NCBI RefSeq assembly: GCF_025336485.1
Contig: NZ_JAODAB010000011.1
Span: 62,001 to 126,000, forward strand
Length of the DNA: 64,000 nucleotides
Source: Pseudomonas citri
Lineage (GTDB): Bacteria; Pseudomonadota; Gammaproteobacteria; Pseudomonadales; Pseudomonadaceae
Reading direction: 5' to 3'
Below are positions 34,883-42,937 of this stretch, in pieces. The position numbers were made by a program, and so were the translations under genes. The notes below the pieces were generated by a model that was not told where the DNA came from, made no database searches, and worked only from the letters and a program-made list of their open reading frames with translations. The stretch's first letter is position 1. Every line of letters starts with the position of its first letter.

Positions 34883-35650
34883 TCAAACCTCTGGCAAGGT
34901 CGAGCCGCCGTCCACTACCAGGGTCTGTCCGGTCACATACGAGGCCAGGCGGGAGGCCAGGAACAGCATGGCCCCGGCGATGTCGGTCGGGTTACCCAAG
35001 CGTCCCAGGGGGACCCGGCGGGCGATGTCGTCATTGACGTCTTCATCCCCCAGGTTCGCCATTGCCGGCGTTGCGATCATGCCCGGTTCGACACCGTTGA
35101 CACGGACATTCTCCGCCGCCAGCTCCAGCGCCGCGTTGCGAATGAAACCGTTGACCCCGGCCTTGGACGCGGCATAGTGGCTCAACCCCGGATAGGCGAC
35201 CCGTGGTCCGGTGACCGAGGACGTTACCAGCACGCAACCCTGGCCCTGGCGCCGGAACATCGGCAGTGCGGCCTGGGTCAGCCAGAACAGCGCCGAGAGG
35301 TTGACCGCCAACGTGCGCTCCAGCATCGACGGGGTAATCTGCGCAAACGGTGTCAGCGGGAAATACCCGGCGTTGTGCACCAGGACATCCAGCCGACCCA
35401 GGCGTCGCTCCAGCTCGCTCATCATTGCCTGGATCGCCGCCGCGTCGGCCAGGTCGACACCCATGGCGTCTACTTGGCAGCCCTCGTCGGTCAATTCGCT
35501 GGCCAAGGCCTCGGCCAGCACCAGGCCCAAGTCGGCGATCACCACGTGGGCGCCGCGCCGGGCAAACGCTTCGACAATGGCCCGGCCGATACCCTGGGCG
35601 CCGCCCGTGACCAACACGGTTTGACCGCTGAAATCCAGATCCTCAAGCAT
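34883..35650 (-). CDS. SDR-family oxidoreductase
   Basis: A 255-residue classical short-chain dehydrogenase with TGGAQGIG cofactor motif, NAG at about residue 93, serine in VTSSV and YAASK active site, ending VTGQTLVVDGG. NAD(P)-dependent oxidation or reduction of an alcohol/ketone is expected. It is the last gene of the 34.9-39.8 kb minus-strand group and overlaps the preceding SDR gene by 8 bases. Confidence 0.9.
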   Translation of the reverse strand: MLEDLDFSGQTVLVTGGAQGIGRAIVEAFARRGAHVVIADLGLVLAEALASELTDEGCQVDAMGVDLADAAAIQAMMSELERRLGRLDVLVHNAGYFPLTPFAQITPSMLERTLAVNLSALFWLTQAALPMFRRQGQGCVLVTSSVTGPRVAYPGLSHYAASKAGVNGFIRNAALELAAENVRVNGVEPGMIATPAMANLGDEDVNDDIARRVPLGRLGNPTDIAGAMLFLASRLASYVTGQTLVVDGGSTLPEV

Positions 35651-36443
35651 TCGTGGCCTCCATTCGACTGAAAGCCAGTGTCGGCACGTCGACGATGCTC
35701 GATCCCCCGTCGGCCACCAGCGCCGCGCCGGTGATGATCGAGGCGTCAGGCGAGGCGAGGAAGCGGCAGACCCGGGCGATTTCCTCGGCGCTGGCGGGCC
35801 TGCGCAATGGCACATCGGCACAGACCCGGTCATAGGCTTGCTGCAGCGTTTCACCGTGGAACTGCATCAGCCCTTGCATTTCCTCATCGGCCATGGGGGT
35901 GCGCACCCAGCCTGGGCAGACCGCATTGACCCGCACCCCGTGCGGGCCGTAATCGCGCGCCAAAGACCGGTTCAGCCCCAGCAAGGCGTGCTTGGCGGTG
36001 GTATAGCCGCACACCTGGGGGCCGGCCGCCAATGAAGCGATGGAAGCGATCAGCACAATACTGCCGCCGCGCGCCTGCAACAGCGGCAGGCAGGCGCGGG
36101 CGCTGTAGAAGGCGCTGTCGAGGTTGCTGCGCATGGCCGCGTCCCAGGCTGCCGGGCTGGTCTCGGTGGCGCTGCCCAGCCCCATGCCGCCGGCACAAGC
36201 CAGCAGTACATCGAGCCGGCCAAAGCGTTCGCGGATCTGTGCGATGAAACCGTCCCAGGTCGCCGGACACGCCGCATCACCCACCAATACCAGCCCGCCA
36301 ATTTCTTCGGCGAGGGTTTCCAGGGGATCGCGGCGCCGGCCGATCAGCACCAGGTTGGCGCCTTCGGCGGCATACAGGCGGGCGCAGGCGGCACCGATAC
36401 CGGTGCCCGCGCCAGTGATCACCACGGTGCGTAATTCAGGCAT
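35643..36443 (-). CDS. SDR-family oxidoreductase, second of the pair
   Basis: A 266-residue short-chain dehydrogenase with TGAGTGIG, the ACAGG equivalent of NNAG, IASIAS and YTTAK active-site motifs, all intact. It overlaps the MoaF-family gene by 8 bases and the next SDR gene by 8. A two-SDR tail coupled to MoaF recalls the moaE-moaF pair described in the Klebsiella monoamine regulon, where as I recall moaE is SDR-like. Confidence 0.9.
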   Translation of the reverse strand: MPELRTVVITGAGTGIGAACARLYAAEGANLVLIGRRRDPLETLAEEIGGLVLVGDAACPATWDGFIAQIRERFGRLDVLLACAGGMGLGSATETSPAAWDAAMRSNLDSAFYSARACLPLLQARGGSIVLIASIASLAAGPQVCGYTTAKHALLGLNRSLARDYGPHGVRVNAVCPGWVRTPMADEEMQGLMQFHGETLQQAYDRVCADVPLRRPASAEEIARVCRFLASPDASIITGAALVADGGSSIVDVPTLAFSRMEATNA

Positions 36444-37257
36444 GGGGGTACTCCGTGCGGTTGAGGACTTGGCAATAGGAGGCGACCGGGAAATTGGAGA
36501 ACGCGTCGAATGTTGCACCGGCATAACCGAATATCTTGCCGTCGCTGCGGTGCTGTTGCAGGTCGATCAGTACCAGGCCCAGGGTTGGAATGATCTTTTC
36601 CCGCCACACGAACAGGTACAGCTGCTCGGCGATCTTGTAGGTGTCGCAACGGTCGGTGTCGCACAGGCCTTGTTCCACGCCGTTAAGACATTGCCAGGCA
36701 TAGAACCGCTCATTGAGGTAAATGTGTTCGTAGACTTCGCTCGGGCTATAGCGATACAGGTTGCGCAGACCCACCAGTTCGGTGGTCGGCGCATGAGGGC
36801 ACAGGCCAGGCTGCCACGGACGATCGAGGCTGCCGTGCAGGAACTGTGCGTCTACCGATGTCAGGGGCTTGCCGGCCAGGGCTCGGCTATAGAGGCCTTC
36901 GTGCGTTTGTGCTGGCTCCGGCATGCGGCCGATCACGGCGGTGAACGCTGCCAGGGTGGTATCGAGCACCAGGCTGACCGAAAGCGTCCGGGCACCTTCG
37001 TGTTTGAGGAAATCCACCAGGTACAGGCCAGGGCGTACCGACGTGGCCCGGTAGGTCGCCGTGCCGCTGGCGTGCCCATCGGCGGCATCCCAACTCAAAA
37101 TGTCCTGTTCGAAGCGATGTTCGATCCGCCAGCCGTTGGCGAAATGTAGGGTGAAGGTCTTGCCGTCCAGGTCGGCCAGGTTCGGCAGGATAAAGGCTTC
37201 GGGGGCGAATCCGTCGGCCAGGGCGCCGACGGTGATCCAGTCTGAGGAGGTGTTCAT
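36436..37257 (-). CDS. MoaF-family protein
   Basis: A 273-residue protein with two lipocalin-like halves: residues about 25-130 (TFTLHFANGWRIEHRF, TATYRATSVRPGLYLVDF) and about 165-270 (LVGLRNLYRYSPSEVYEHIY, CDTYKIAEQLYLFVWREKI). Databases call the family molybdenum cofactor biosynthesis protein F. I think the name really comes from the monoamine regulon (moa) of Klebsiella; nothing around it concerns molybdopterin. It may bind an aromatic or amine-derived intermediate. It is downstream of a 20-bp palindrome. Confidence 0.82.
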   Translation of the reverse strand: MNTSSDWITVGALADGFAPEAFILPNLADLDGKTFTLHFANGWRIEHRFEQDILSWDAADGHASGTATYRATSVRPGLYLVDFLKHEGARTLSVSLVLDTTLAAFTAVIGRMPEPAQTHEGLYSRALAGKPLTSVDAQFLHGSLDRPWQPGLCPHAPTTELVGLRNLYRYSPSEVYEHIYLNERFYAWQCLNGVEQGLCDTDRCDTYKIAEQLYLFVWREKIIPTLGLVLIDLQQHRSDGKIFGYAGATFDAFSNFPVASYCQVLNRTEYPHA

Positions 37258-37317
37258 TGCAAGGCTCCGGTGGTTGAAATAGCCACTCGGATCATGCAGT
37301 GCCGGGTAACGGCGGCC

Positions 37318-37337
37318 TATCAACCGGATGGTTGATA
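37318..37337. promoter_or_regulatory. 20-bp palindrome, probable LuxR-type operator
   Basis: TATCAACC, spacer GGAT, GGTTGATA: perfect 8-bp arms. It lies 61 bases upstream of the MoaF-family gene and just after the LuxR gene stop. Size and symmetry are those of LuxR-family boxes, so the adjacent LuxR protein probably binds here to control the moaF-SDR-SDR genes. Confidence 0.6.
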
Positions 37338-37352
37338 AGGCGCAACGGTTAA

Positions 37353-38012
37353 TCAGAGGAACAGCGCGCCGACCAGTTCGGTACGACTGCTTACGCCCAC
37401 CTTGCGGAACAGGTGGATCAGGTGGGTCTTGATGGTCGGTAGGCCGACGCCCAGCTCGCGGGCCAATTGTTTGTTGCTGACGCCCTGGCGTAGCAGCAAG
37501 GCAATCTGGCGCTCCTTGGGCGTCAAGCGGCTCAAGGCGTCTTCATCGGCGGGCCAATGGGCCACGGCCATTTGCAGCAAGGTTTGCAACGCGCTGAGTT
37601 GGTTCAATTGCTGGCTCGTGAAGGCGCCTTGCTCGGCGGTGCGCAACAGGGAAATGGCGACTTGGGGCTGGCCATTGCGATGGGCGAAGACTTCCACGAC
37701 GTCCATCACACCGTAACGCCCCAGGAAGTCGCGATAACGCTGGTTATCACGTTGCGGCTGGCGGGCCATCGCCAGGCCCAGCGGTATCACGGCCAGGTCA
37801 CTCGATACGCAGTGGCGCGGTTGCAGCGGGTCGAACTGGCGGTAGTGGTCCAGGTAATCGCGGTGCATCTCGCCGCTCATTCCATGCAGGCTGAAATCAT
37901 GGGCTTGCAAATGCCGATCGACGCAATAGAACGCCGCCCGGCTGACGGGAACGAGCTGGGTGAACGCGTGCAGGCAATGGCGGGCAATATCCTGGGTGGG
38001 AATGACGTTCAT
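37353..38012 (-). CDS. LuxR-family transcriptional regulator
   Basis: A 219-residue protein with an uncharacterised N-terminal sensor domain (about 1-150, containing HGMSGEMHRDYLDHYRQFDP) and a C-terminal GerE HTH (about 155-215; LTPKERQIALLLRQGVSNKQ). The N-terminal half resembles that of the regulator at 54490 in layout (both contain a YV/DPF- or FDP-type segment). There is no LuxI nearby, so it probably senses a metabolite and not a homoserine lactone. Confidence 0.9.
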   Translation of the reverse strand: MNVIPTQDIARHCLHAFTQLVPVSRAAFYCVDRHLQAHDFSLHGMSGEMHRDYLDHYRQFDPLQPRHCVSSDLAVIPLGLAMARQPQRDNQRYRDFLGRYGVMDVVEVFAHRNGQPQVAISLLRTAEQGAFTSQQLNQLSALQTLLQMAVAHWPADEDALSRLTPKERQIALLLRQGVSNKQLARELGVGLPTIKTHLIHLFRKVGVSSRTELVGALFL

Positions 38013-38062
38013 GGGCGCAACCTCGCAGGAGGGCCGCCGGCGGGGCCGGCAGCCCGGTGCGG

Positions 38063-38428
38063 TCAGGCTACTGCGAAGTAGTGCTTGACGAAACTTTCGC
38101 TGACCACTTCCCACAGTACAGGCGTGCCCTTGGTCACGAACCAGCTGTCGCCGGCCTTGTAGCGAGTGCTCTGGCCGGTGGCTTCGTCGGTGAGCAGCAC
38201 TTCGCCGGTCACCACGGTGGCCTGTTCGGCGAACGGATAGACCATGCGGAACTTGCCTTGGGTGGTGCCGAAATAGGCGCTGCTGATGGCATCGGTCGGG
38301 GCGCCGAAGGTCATCTTGCCGAAGGCTTTGACTTCGCCTTCAAGGATTTGCGAGCCGAGATCGGCAACAGTGCCCCAGGCGTCCAGATCGGACAGCTGGA
38401 TGTCTTTTTTCAGGGTAATGAGGGACAT
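38063..38428 (-). CDS. Cupin_3-type (DUF861/EutQ-like) protein
   Basis: A 121-residue single cupin (YPFAEQATVVTGEVLLTDE; AGDSWFVTKGTPVLWEVVS). The DUF861 subgroup often accompanies FAD-dependent amine oxidases of the PuuB type in Pseudomonas, as here, where the oxidase gene is 47 bases upstream. Its chemistry is not established. It may bind or stabilise the reactive aldehyde or imine product. Confidence 0.85.
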   Translation of the reverse strand: MSLITLKKDIQLSDLDAWGTVADLGSQILEGEVKAFGKMTFGAPTDAISSAYFGTTQGKFRMVYPFAEQATVVTGEVLLTDEATGQSTRYKAGDSWFVTKGTPVLWEVVSESFVKHYFAVA

Positions 38429-38475
38429 GGCAGTGACTCCTGATAAGTAAAAATGCGCAAGAGGGGAAATGGCCG

Positions 38476-39774
38476 TCAGCGCCGGCCGTTCCAGTAACCC
38501 GACAGCTGATGCCAGGACTTGCCGGCGGTCAGCAGCAAGGGGCGGATGGCGTCTTTGCCGATGATGGTCGGCCGTCTGATGGAGCTGACCAGGTCGTAGC
38601 GCGCCGAACCTTCGCTCATGCCTTCGGCCAGCACCTTGCAGATGATGTGGCTGGGGGTGACGCCGAAGCCTGAGTAGCCCTGGACGAAGAACGCATTGCT
38701 GCGACCGGGCAGGGTGCCGATCTGTGGGAACAGGTTCGGGCTGCACGCCATCGGGCCACCCCACGCCAGGTCGATCTTCACATCCTTGAGGTAGGGGAAA
38801 ATCTTCAGCATCAAGCGCCGGTTCCAGGCCTTGAGGTCCTGGGGGATGTGCTCCACCAAGGGCGTGGCGGCTCCGAACAACAGGCGGTTTTCATTGGTGA
38901 CCCGGTAGTAGTCGATCACCGGGCGGATGTCGCTGTAGGCGCCGCGAATCGGGCTGATGCGCTGGATCAGTTCGTCCGACAGCGGCTCGGTCATCATCTG
39001 GAAAGCGTAGGTGTTTATGGTCGAGCGATGCAGTTCCGGCTCCAGCCTGTTGAGAAAACTGTCGCAGGCCCACAACAGCTTGCTGGCTCTGACCGAACCG
39101 CGACCGGTACGTACGGTGATGCGTTCGCCATAACTGACTTCCAGCGCCGGGCTGTTCTCGAAGATCCGTACGCCGTGGCTGACCAGGGCCGTGGCTTCGC
39201 CCAGCAACAGGTTCAGCGAATGCACATGCCCGCCGCCCATGTGCAGCAAGGCGCTGCCGTAGGCCTTGGAACCAATGATCTGCTGCACGTCGGAGCCGCC
39301 GAGAAAACGGATCTCGTGCTTGCTGTTGATCGACTTGAACTCCTTTTCCCAGGCCCGCAGGGTTTTTTCCTGACGGGCGTTGAAGCCCATGTAGCCGTAG
39401 CCGTGGCAGAAGTCGGCATCGATGTTGTACTTGGCGATGCGGTCCTTGATGATGTCCGCGCCCAGGTCGCTGATCTCGAACACCTGGCGCAGGCCGTCCT
39501 CGCCCACGTCCTTCTTGATTTTTTCCAGGTCGTGGCCAATGCCGGCCATGATCTGCCCGCCGTTACGTCCGGTGCCGCCGAAGCCCAGGTAACGCGCCTC
39601 CAGCACCACGGTATTGGTGATGCCTTTTTCGGCGAGCTCCAAGGCGGTATTGATGCCGGAAAAGCCACCGCCGATCACCACCACGTCGGCTTCCACATCC
39701 TGTTCCAGCGTCGGGAAGCTAAGGTTGTATTTCTTGGTCGCCGTGTAATAGGTGGGCGTTTCGATATTGATCAT
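38476..39774 (-). CDS. FAD-dependent amine oxidase-like protein (PuuB/DAO family)
   Basis: A 432-residue flavoprotein of the D-amino acid oxidase/gamma-glutamylputrescine oxidase fold. The FAD motif is VVVIGGGFSGINTALELA near residue 30; the RNGGQIMAGIGHD segment follows, and the C-terminal FVQGYSGFGVTPSH closes the FAD site. It is expected to oxidise an amine to an aldehyde with release of ammonia or an amine. It could stand in for the missing amine oxidase of the feaB/feaR module (inference). First gene of the minus-strand group. Confidence 0.88.
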   Translation of the reverse strand: MINIETPTYYTATKKYNLSFPTLEQDVEADVVVIGGGFSGINTALELAEKGITNTVVLEARYLGFGGTGRNGGQIMAGIGHDLEKIKKDVGEDGLRQVFEISDLGADIIKDRIAKYNIDADFCHGYGYMGFNARQEKTLRAWEKEFKSINSKHEIRFLGGSDVQQIIGSKAYGSALLHMGGGHVHSLNLLLGEATALVSHGVRIFENSPALEVSYGERITVRTGRGSVRASKLLWACDSFLNRLEPELHRSTINTYAFQMMTEPLSDELIQRISPIRGAYSDIRPVIDYYRVTNENRLLFGAATPLVEHIPQDLKAWNRRLMLKIFPYLKDVKIDLAWGGPMACSPNLFPQIGTLPGRSNAFFVQGYSGFGVTPSHIICKVLAEGMSEGSARYDLVSSIRRPTIIGKDAIRPLLLTAGKSWHQLSGYWNGRR

Positions 39775-40105
39775 GACGCAACCTGGACAAGTGATAGGAA
39801 ACTTCGCTGCGGTGCCCTTCGCAGGGCGCAGCATTCGATGGCCCTATTAAGAGCCCAGGCGGGGGTGTTTGTCTTGATCATCCGTGCCGGGGGTTTTGAT
39901 CGAATGCGCCATGTGCTGATCGCGGGCTCCCTGAAATCCCCAAAAACTGCGACTACACTCGCCTGCTCCTGGCACCTGTTCCGGGTGTCCAATGGTCTGT
40001 CGAAAAATAATCGCGTGAGGTTGTCGATTTTCATCTTCGCCATTCGACTAGCCCATAGAGCCGTCCCCATGACGGCTTCATCCATCCACTCAGGGAGATA
40101 AGCAC
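39775..40105. other. Intergenic region between divergent oxidase and YciI genes
   Basis: A 331-base divergent spacer that must hold both promoters. I see AT-rich patches (CGAAAAATAATCG near 40000) but no convincing palindrome or coding frame. Confidence 0.4.
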
Positions 40106-40531
40106 ATGCGATTTATGGTGATCGTCAAAGCCAGTCCGGAATCGGAAGCCGGGGAAATGCCCAGCGAGGAACTGTTGGCCGCCATGGGTGCCTACAACGA
40201 AGAACTGGTCAAGGCGGGGGTGATGCTCGCCGGGGAAGGCCTGCACCCCAGCAGCGAGGGCGTGCGCGTGCGGTTTTCCGGCAAGAGCCGGACCATTGTC
40301 GAGGGGCCTTTTGCGCAAACCGGGGAGCTGATTGCCGGTTTCTGGATTTTCAAGGTCCAGTCATTGCAGGAGGCCGTCGACTGGGTCAAGCGCTGTCCGA
40401 ACCCGATGGTCAGCGACAGTGAAATCGAAATCCGCCAGATCTTCGAACTCGAGGAGTTCGGCGAGAGCTTTACCCCCGAGTTGCGCGAGCAGGAAGAACG
40501 CCTGCGGGCGCAGATGTCCGGTCAATCGTGA
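40106..40531 (+). CDS. YciI family protein (YCII/DGPF domain)
   Basis: A 141-residue protein starting MRFMVIVKASPESEAGEMPS, the YCII fold, with FSGKSRTIVEGPFAQTGELI in place of the DGPF motif. Related domains are found with ECF sigma factors and PhnB-like proteins, and here a PhnB-like gene follows directly. Function unknown; a ferredoxin-like small-molecule enzyme is likely. GGGAGATAAG precedes the ATG. Confidence 0.88.
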   Translation: MRFMVIVKASPESEAGEMPSEELLAAMGAYNEELVKAGVMLAGEGLHPSSEGVRVRFSGKSRTIVEGPFAQTGELIAGFWIFKVQSLQEAVDWVKRCPNPMVSDSEIEIRQIFELEEFGESFTPELREQEERLRAQMSGQS

Positions 40532-40554
40532 AACCGCAGACAGGAGACCCCATC

Positions 40555-40962
40555 ATGAGAATCATTCCCTACCTGACCTTCAACGGCCGCTGCAAGGAAG
40601 CCTTTGCGTTGTACAAGGAGGTGCTGGGCGGCGAGCTGTTTTCCATGTCCTTTGCCGAGGCGCCCGAGGACGTGGGCATGCCCAAGGACGCGAATCTGAT
40701 CTTGCATGCCTGCCTGACCGTGGGCGATTTCAGCCTGATGGCTTCCGACTGCCCGCCAGGCCAGCCGTATCACAAGCCGCAAGGTGTGTCGGTGTCGCTC
40801 AATGTCGACAGCGTGGCGCAGGCCGAACGGTTGTTCGATGGCTTGAGTGCTGGTGGCAGCGTGCGCATGCCCCTGGCGAAGACCTTCTGGGCGGAACGCT
40901 TTGCCATGTTCGAGGACCGTTTCGGGATTGCCTGGATGGTCAATTGCGAAGGGCGCAAATAA
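40555..40962 (+). CDS. PhnB-like VOC family protein
   Basis: A 135-residue VOC protein (IPYLTFNGRCKEAFALYKEV, and DRFGIAWMVNCEG at the end), the PhnB/3-demethylubiquinone-like group. I start it at 40555, where CAGGAGAC lies upstream; a GTG at 40528 is in frame but overlaps the YciI gene. Probably co-transcribed with the YciI gene. Substrate unknown. Confidence 0.88.
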   Translation: MRIIPYLTFNGRCKEAFALYKEVLGGELFSMSFAEAPEDVGMPKDANLILHACLTVGDFSLMASDCPPGQPYHKPQGVSVSLNVDSVAQAERLFDGLSAGGSVRMPLAKTFWAERFAMFEDRFGIAWMVNCEGRK

Positions 40963-40979
40963 GGCGAGCGGCGTCTGGG

Positions 40980-41015
40980 GCAACGGGTGTGCGTTTGCGC
41001 CCGCACCCTGGGCGT
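40980..41015. repeat. Hairpin repeat copy A flanking the toxin-antitoxin genes
   Basis: A 36-base element beginning GCAACGGGTG and ending CGCACCCTGGGCGT. It forms a GGGTGTG/CGCACCC stem and recurs at 41674-41708. It could end transcription of the YciI-PhnB pair. Confidence 0.7.
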
Positions 41016-41105
41016 TCCTCCAGGGGCCTCCTCTCAATAGACAGGTCCCAGAGTGCCTTGCTATCGTATTCAAAGGTAATACCTATGAATATCAGAGAGG
41101 CCAGC

Positions 41106-41378
41106 ATGGCAACGTCAATCAAAATCGATGAGGATTTGAAGCACCGCATCCAGCAGTTGGCGAATGCCCGGCAGCGTTCGGCCCACTGGATCATGCGTGA
41201 AGCCCTCTCGCAATATGTTGCACGGGAGGAGGCGCGGGAAAGTTTCAAGCAGGAGGCGCTGGCTTCGTGGAAGGCTTACCAGGAAACGGGCCAGCATTTG
41301 ACTGGGGCTGAAACCCGGGATTGGCTTAGGAACTGGGGAACCGAGGACGAGTCGGAGCTTCCCGCGTGCCACGACTGA
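41106..41378 (+). CDS. Ribbon-helix-helix antitoxin (CopG/ParD type)
   Basis: A 90-residue protein with an N-terminal RHH DNA-binding module (ATSIKIDEDLKHRIQQLANA, then HWIMREALSQYVAREE) and a C-terminal tail likely to wrap the toxin. The start at 41106 has AGAGAGG 5 bases upstream; an in-frame ATG at 41085 is possible. The 13-base overlap with the toxin gene is typical of type II pairs. It should repress its own promoter together with the toxin. Confidence 0.9.
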   Translation: MATSIKIDEDLKHRIQQLANARQRSAHWIMREALSQYVAREEARESFKQEALASWKAYQETGQHLTGAETRDWLRNWGTEDESELPACHD

Positions 41379-41659
41379 TTGTCACAGCGGGTGCGGGCCA
41401 AGGGCTGGAGCGTTGCCGTCGTTTCCTGTTGGAAAAAGATCCGCAGGTGACCCGGAGGGCGGCTCAAGCCATTGAGCAGCAGTTGATGCGTTTGGAAACC
41501 GATCCCCACATCGGTCGGCCTTTTGCCGAATTACCTGAATTGAGAGAGCTGATTATTACTTTTGGCGACACGGGCTATGTCGCGCTTTATCGTTTTGTTC
41601 CTGCGGAAGAAGTCGTTTATGTGTTGGCGTTTCGGCATCAGAGGGAAGCAGGTTACTAA
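41366..41659 (+). CDS. ParE/RelE-superfamily toxin
   Basis: A 97-residue protein with a GTG start (VPRLIVTAGAGQGLERCRRF), the helical hairpin LEKDPQVTRRAAQAIEQQL, the GRPFAELPELRELIITFGDTG strand region and the C-terminal YVLAFRHQREAGY. These are RelE/ParE-fold features; the R...RHQRE end is ParE-like, which would make DNA gyrase the target. Translation is coupled to the antitoxin by overlap. Confidence 0.9.
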   Translation: MPRLIVTAGAGQGLERCRRFLLEKDPQVTRRAAQAIEQQLMRLETDPHIGRPFAELPELRELIITFGDTGYVALYRFVPAEEVVYVLAFRHQREAGY

Positions 41660-41673
41660 ATAGGCTAGGCGGA

Positions 41674-41708
41674 GCAACGGGTGCGCGTTTCGCCCGCACC
41701 CTGGGCGT
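41674..41708. repeat. Hairpin repeat copy B flanking the toxin-antitoxin genes
   Basis: A 35-base element, nearly identical to 40980-41015 (one substitution and one missing base by eye), with a perfect GGGTGCG/CGCACCC stem at 41680-41686 and 41695-41701. It directly follows the toxin gene and may act as its terminator. Confidence 0.7.
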
Positions 41709-41779
41709 CAGAAAGGACCTGATTCCAGCAGAACCGACTATCCTTTCGGAACACTGCATTCTTGGCAAAAGGAGACGCC

Positions 41780-42937
41780 ATGCCAGACCATGCCCGCGCC
41801 ATCGGCCCCTGGCTGTTCAGGGTGGCTACGAGGATGGTTGCCGTTTTTCTCACGACAACTTCCAGTTATGGCCAGGACTTGCCAGCCACGATGGGTGTGG
41901 AAAGCGCCTCGGTTACGGTGGCCCAGGCGCAGGAAATGGTTTCCAAAGCCAGCCTCGGTGCCGTTCGCTGGAGCGGTCCTGAATCCGGCCCGCCAGCCCA
42001 GCGGGACAAGAGTATCGCGCTGGTCGCGGAGGATTTGCGTAACGGCGGCATTGTCGGTGTCGCCCAAGGCGCTCGGGAGGCCGCCAGCGCGTTGGGCTGG
42101 ACGCTGAAGATATTCGATGGGGCAGGGTCAGCGGCCGGGCGTGCGAAAGCCTTTGCCGATGCCATGGCAGCCAAGCCCGACGGCCTCATCCTGTGCGGTG
42201 CCGATGCCCTGGAGAACAACGAGGCGCTGAAGCGCTTCGCCGACCAGGATGTCCCGGTGGTGGGCTGGCACGCGGGGGCACGCCCCGGGCCCATCGACGG
42301 CACCCCGGTCGCCATGAACGTCACCACTGACCCGCTCGAAGTGGCACGCCTCACGGCCATGGCGGCCGTCGCCCAGTCGAAGGGACACGCTGGCGTGGTC
42401 ATCTTGACCGACTCCAAATACAGCATTGCGATGACGAAAGCCAAGGTCATGGAGGATGTCATCCGCGCCTGTCACGACTGTTCGTTGCTGGAGGTGCGCG
42501 ATGTCGCCATTTCGGAAAGTAGCGAGAAGATGCCGGTGGTCACCAAGGAACTGCTTCAGCGCTATGGCAAGCGCTGGACCCATACGCTGGCGATCAATGA
42601 TATCTATTTCGACTACGCCGCTGCCTCATTGACCAGCGCCGCCATACCCAGTGACGGCATCAGCCTGTTGTCTGCCGGTGATGGCAGCACATCGGCATTC
42701 TTGCGCATACAGGCAAAAACCTACCAGACCGTGACCGTGGCCGAGCCGCTCAACTTGCATGGCTGGCAAACGATGGATGAACTGAACCGGTTGTTTGCAG
42801 GTCAGCCGGTAAGTGGTTTCGTCGCGCCGGTTCACCTGGTCAATGCCGACAATATTGCCTTCAATGGCGGGAAGAAATTCCACTACGACCCTGATAATGG
42901 CTATCGAGACATCTATCGCCACCAATGGAATCCCTGA
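41780..42937 (+). CDS. Periplasmic sugar-type substrate-binding protein
   Basis: A 385-residue protein with an N-terminal signal-like segment (LFRVATRMVAVFLTTTSSYG) and a two-lobed type I periplasmic binding fold of the ribose/RbsB kind (IALVAEDLRNGGIVGVAQGA, DGLILCGADALE, VVILTDSKYSIAM, HTLAINDIYFDYAA). No ABC permease or ATPase gene is adjacent. Instead it overlaps a GGDEF-EAL receptor gene by 13 bases, which suggests it presents a ligand to that receptor, as NspS does to MbaA in Vibrio. Confidence 0.88.
   Translation: MPDHARAIGPWLFRVATRMVAVFLTTTSSYGQDLPATMGVESASVTVAQAQEMVSKASLGAVRWSGPESGPPAQRDKSIALVAEDLRNGGIVGVAQGAREAASALGWTLKIFDGAGSAAGRAKAFADAMAAKPDGLILCGADALENNEALKRFADQDVPVVGWHAGARPGPIDGTPVAMNVTTDPLEVARLTAMAAVAQSKGHAGVVILTDSKYSIAMTKAKVMEDVIRACHDCSLLEVRDVAISESSEKMPVVTKELLQRYGKRWTHTLAINDIYFDYAAASLTSAAIPSDGISLLSAGDGSTSAFLRIQAKTYQTVTVAEPLNLHGWQTMDELNRLFAGQPVSGFVAPVHLVNADNIAFNGGKKFHYDPDNGYRDIYRHQWNP

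Noticed and set aside
36436..37257. MoaF as a molybdopterin biosynthesis gene
   Set aside because: No other cofactor gene is present and the neighbours are amine-type oxidase, SDRs and a LuxR regulator.
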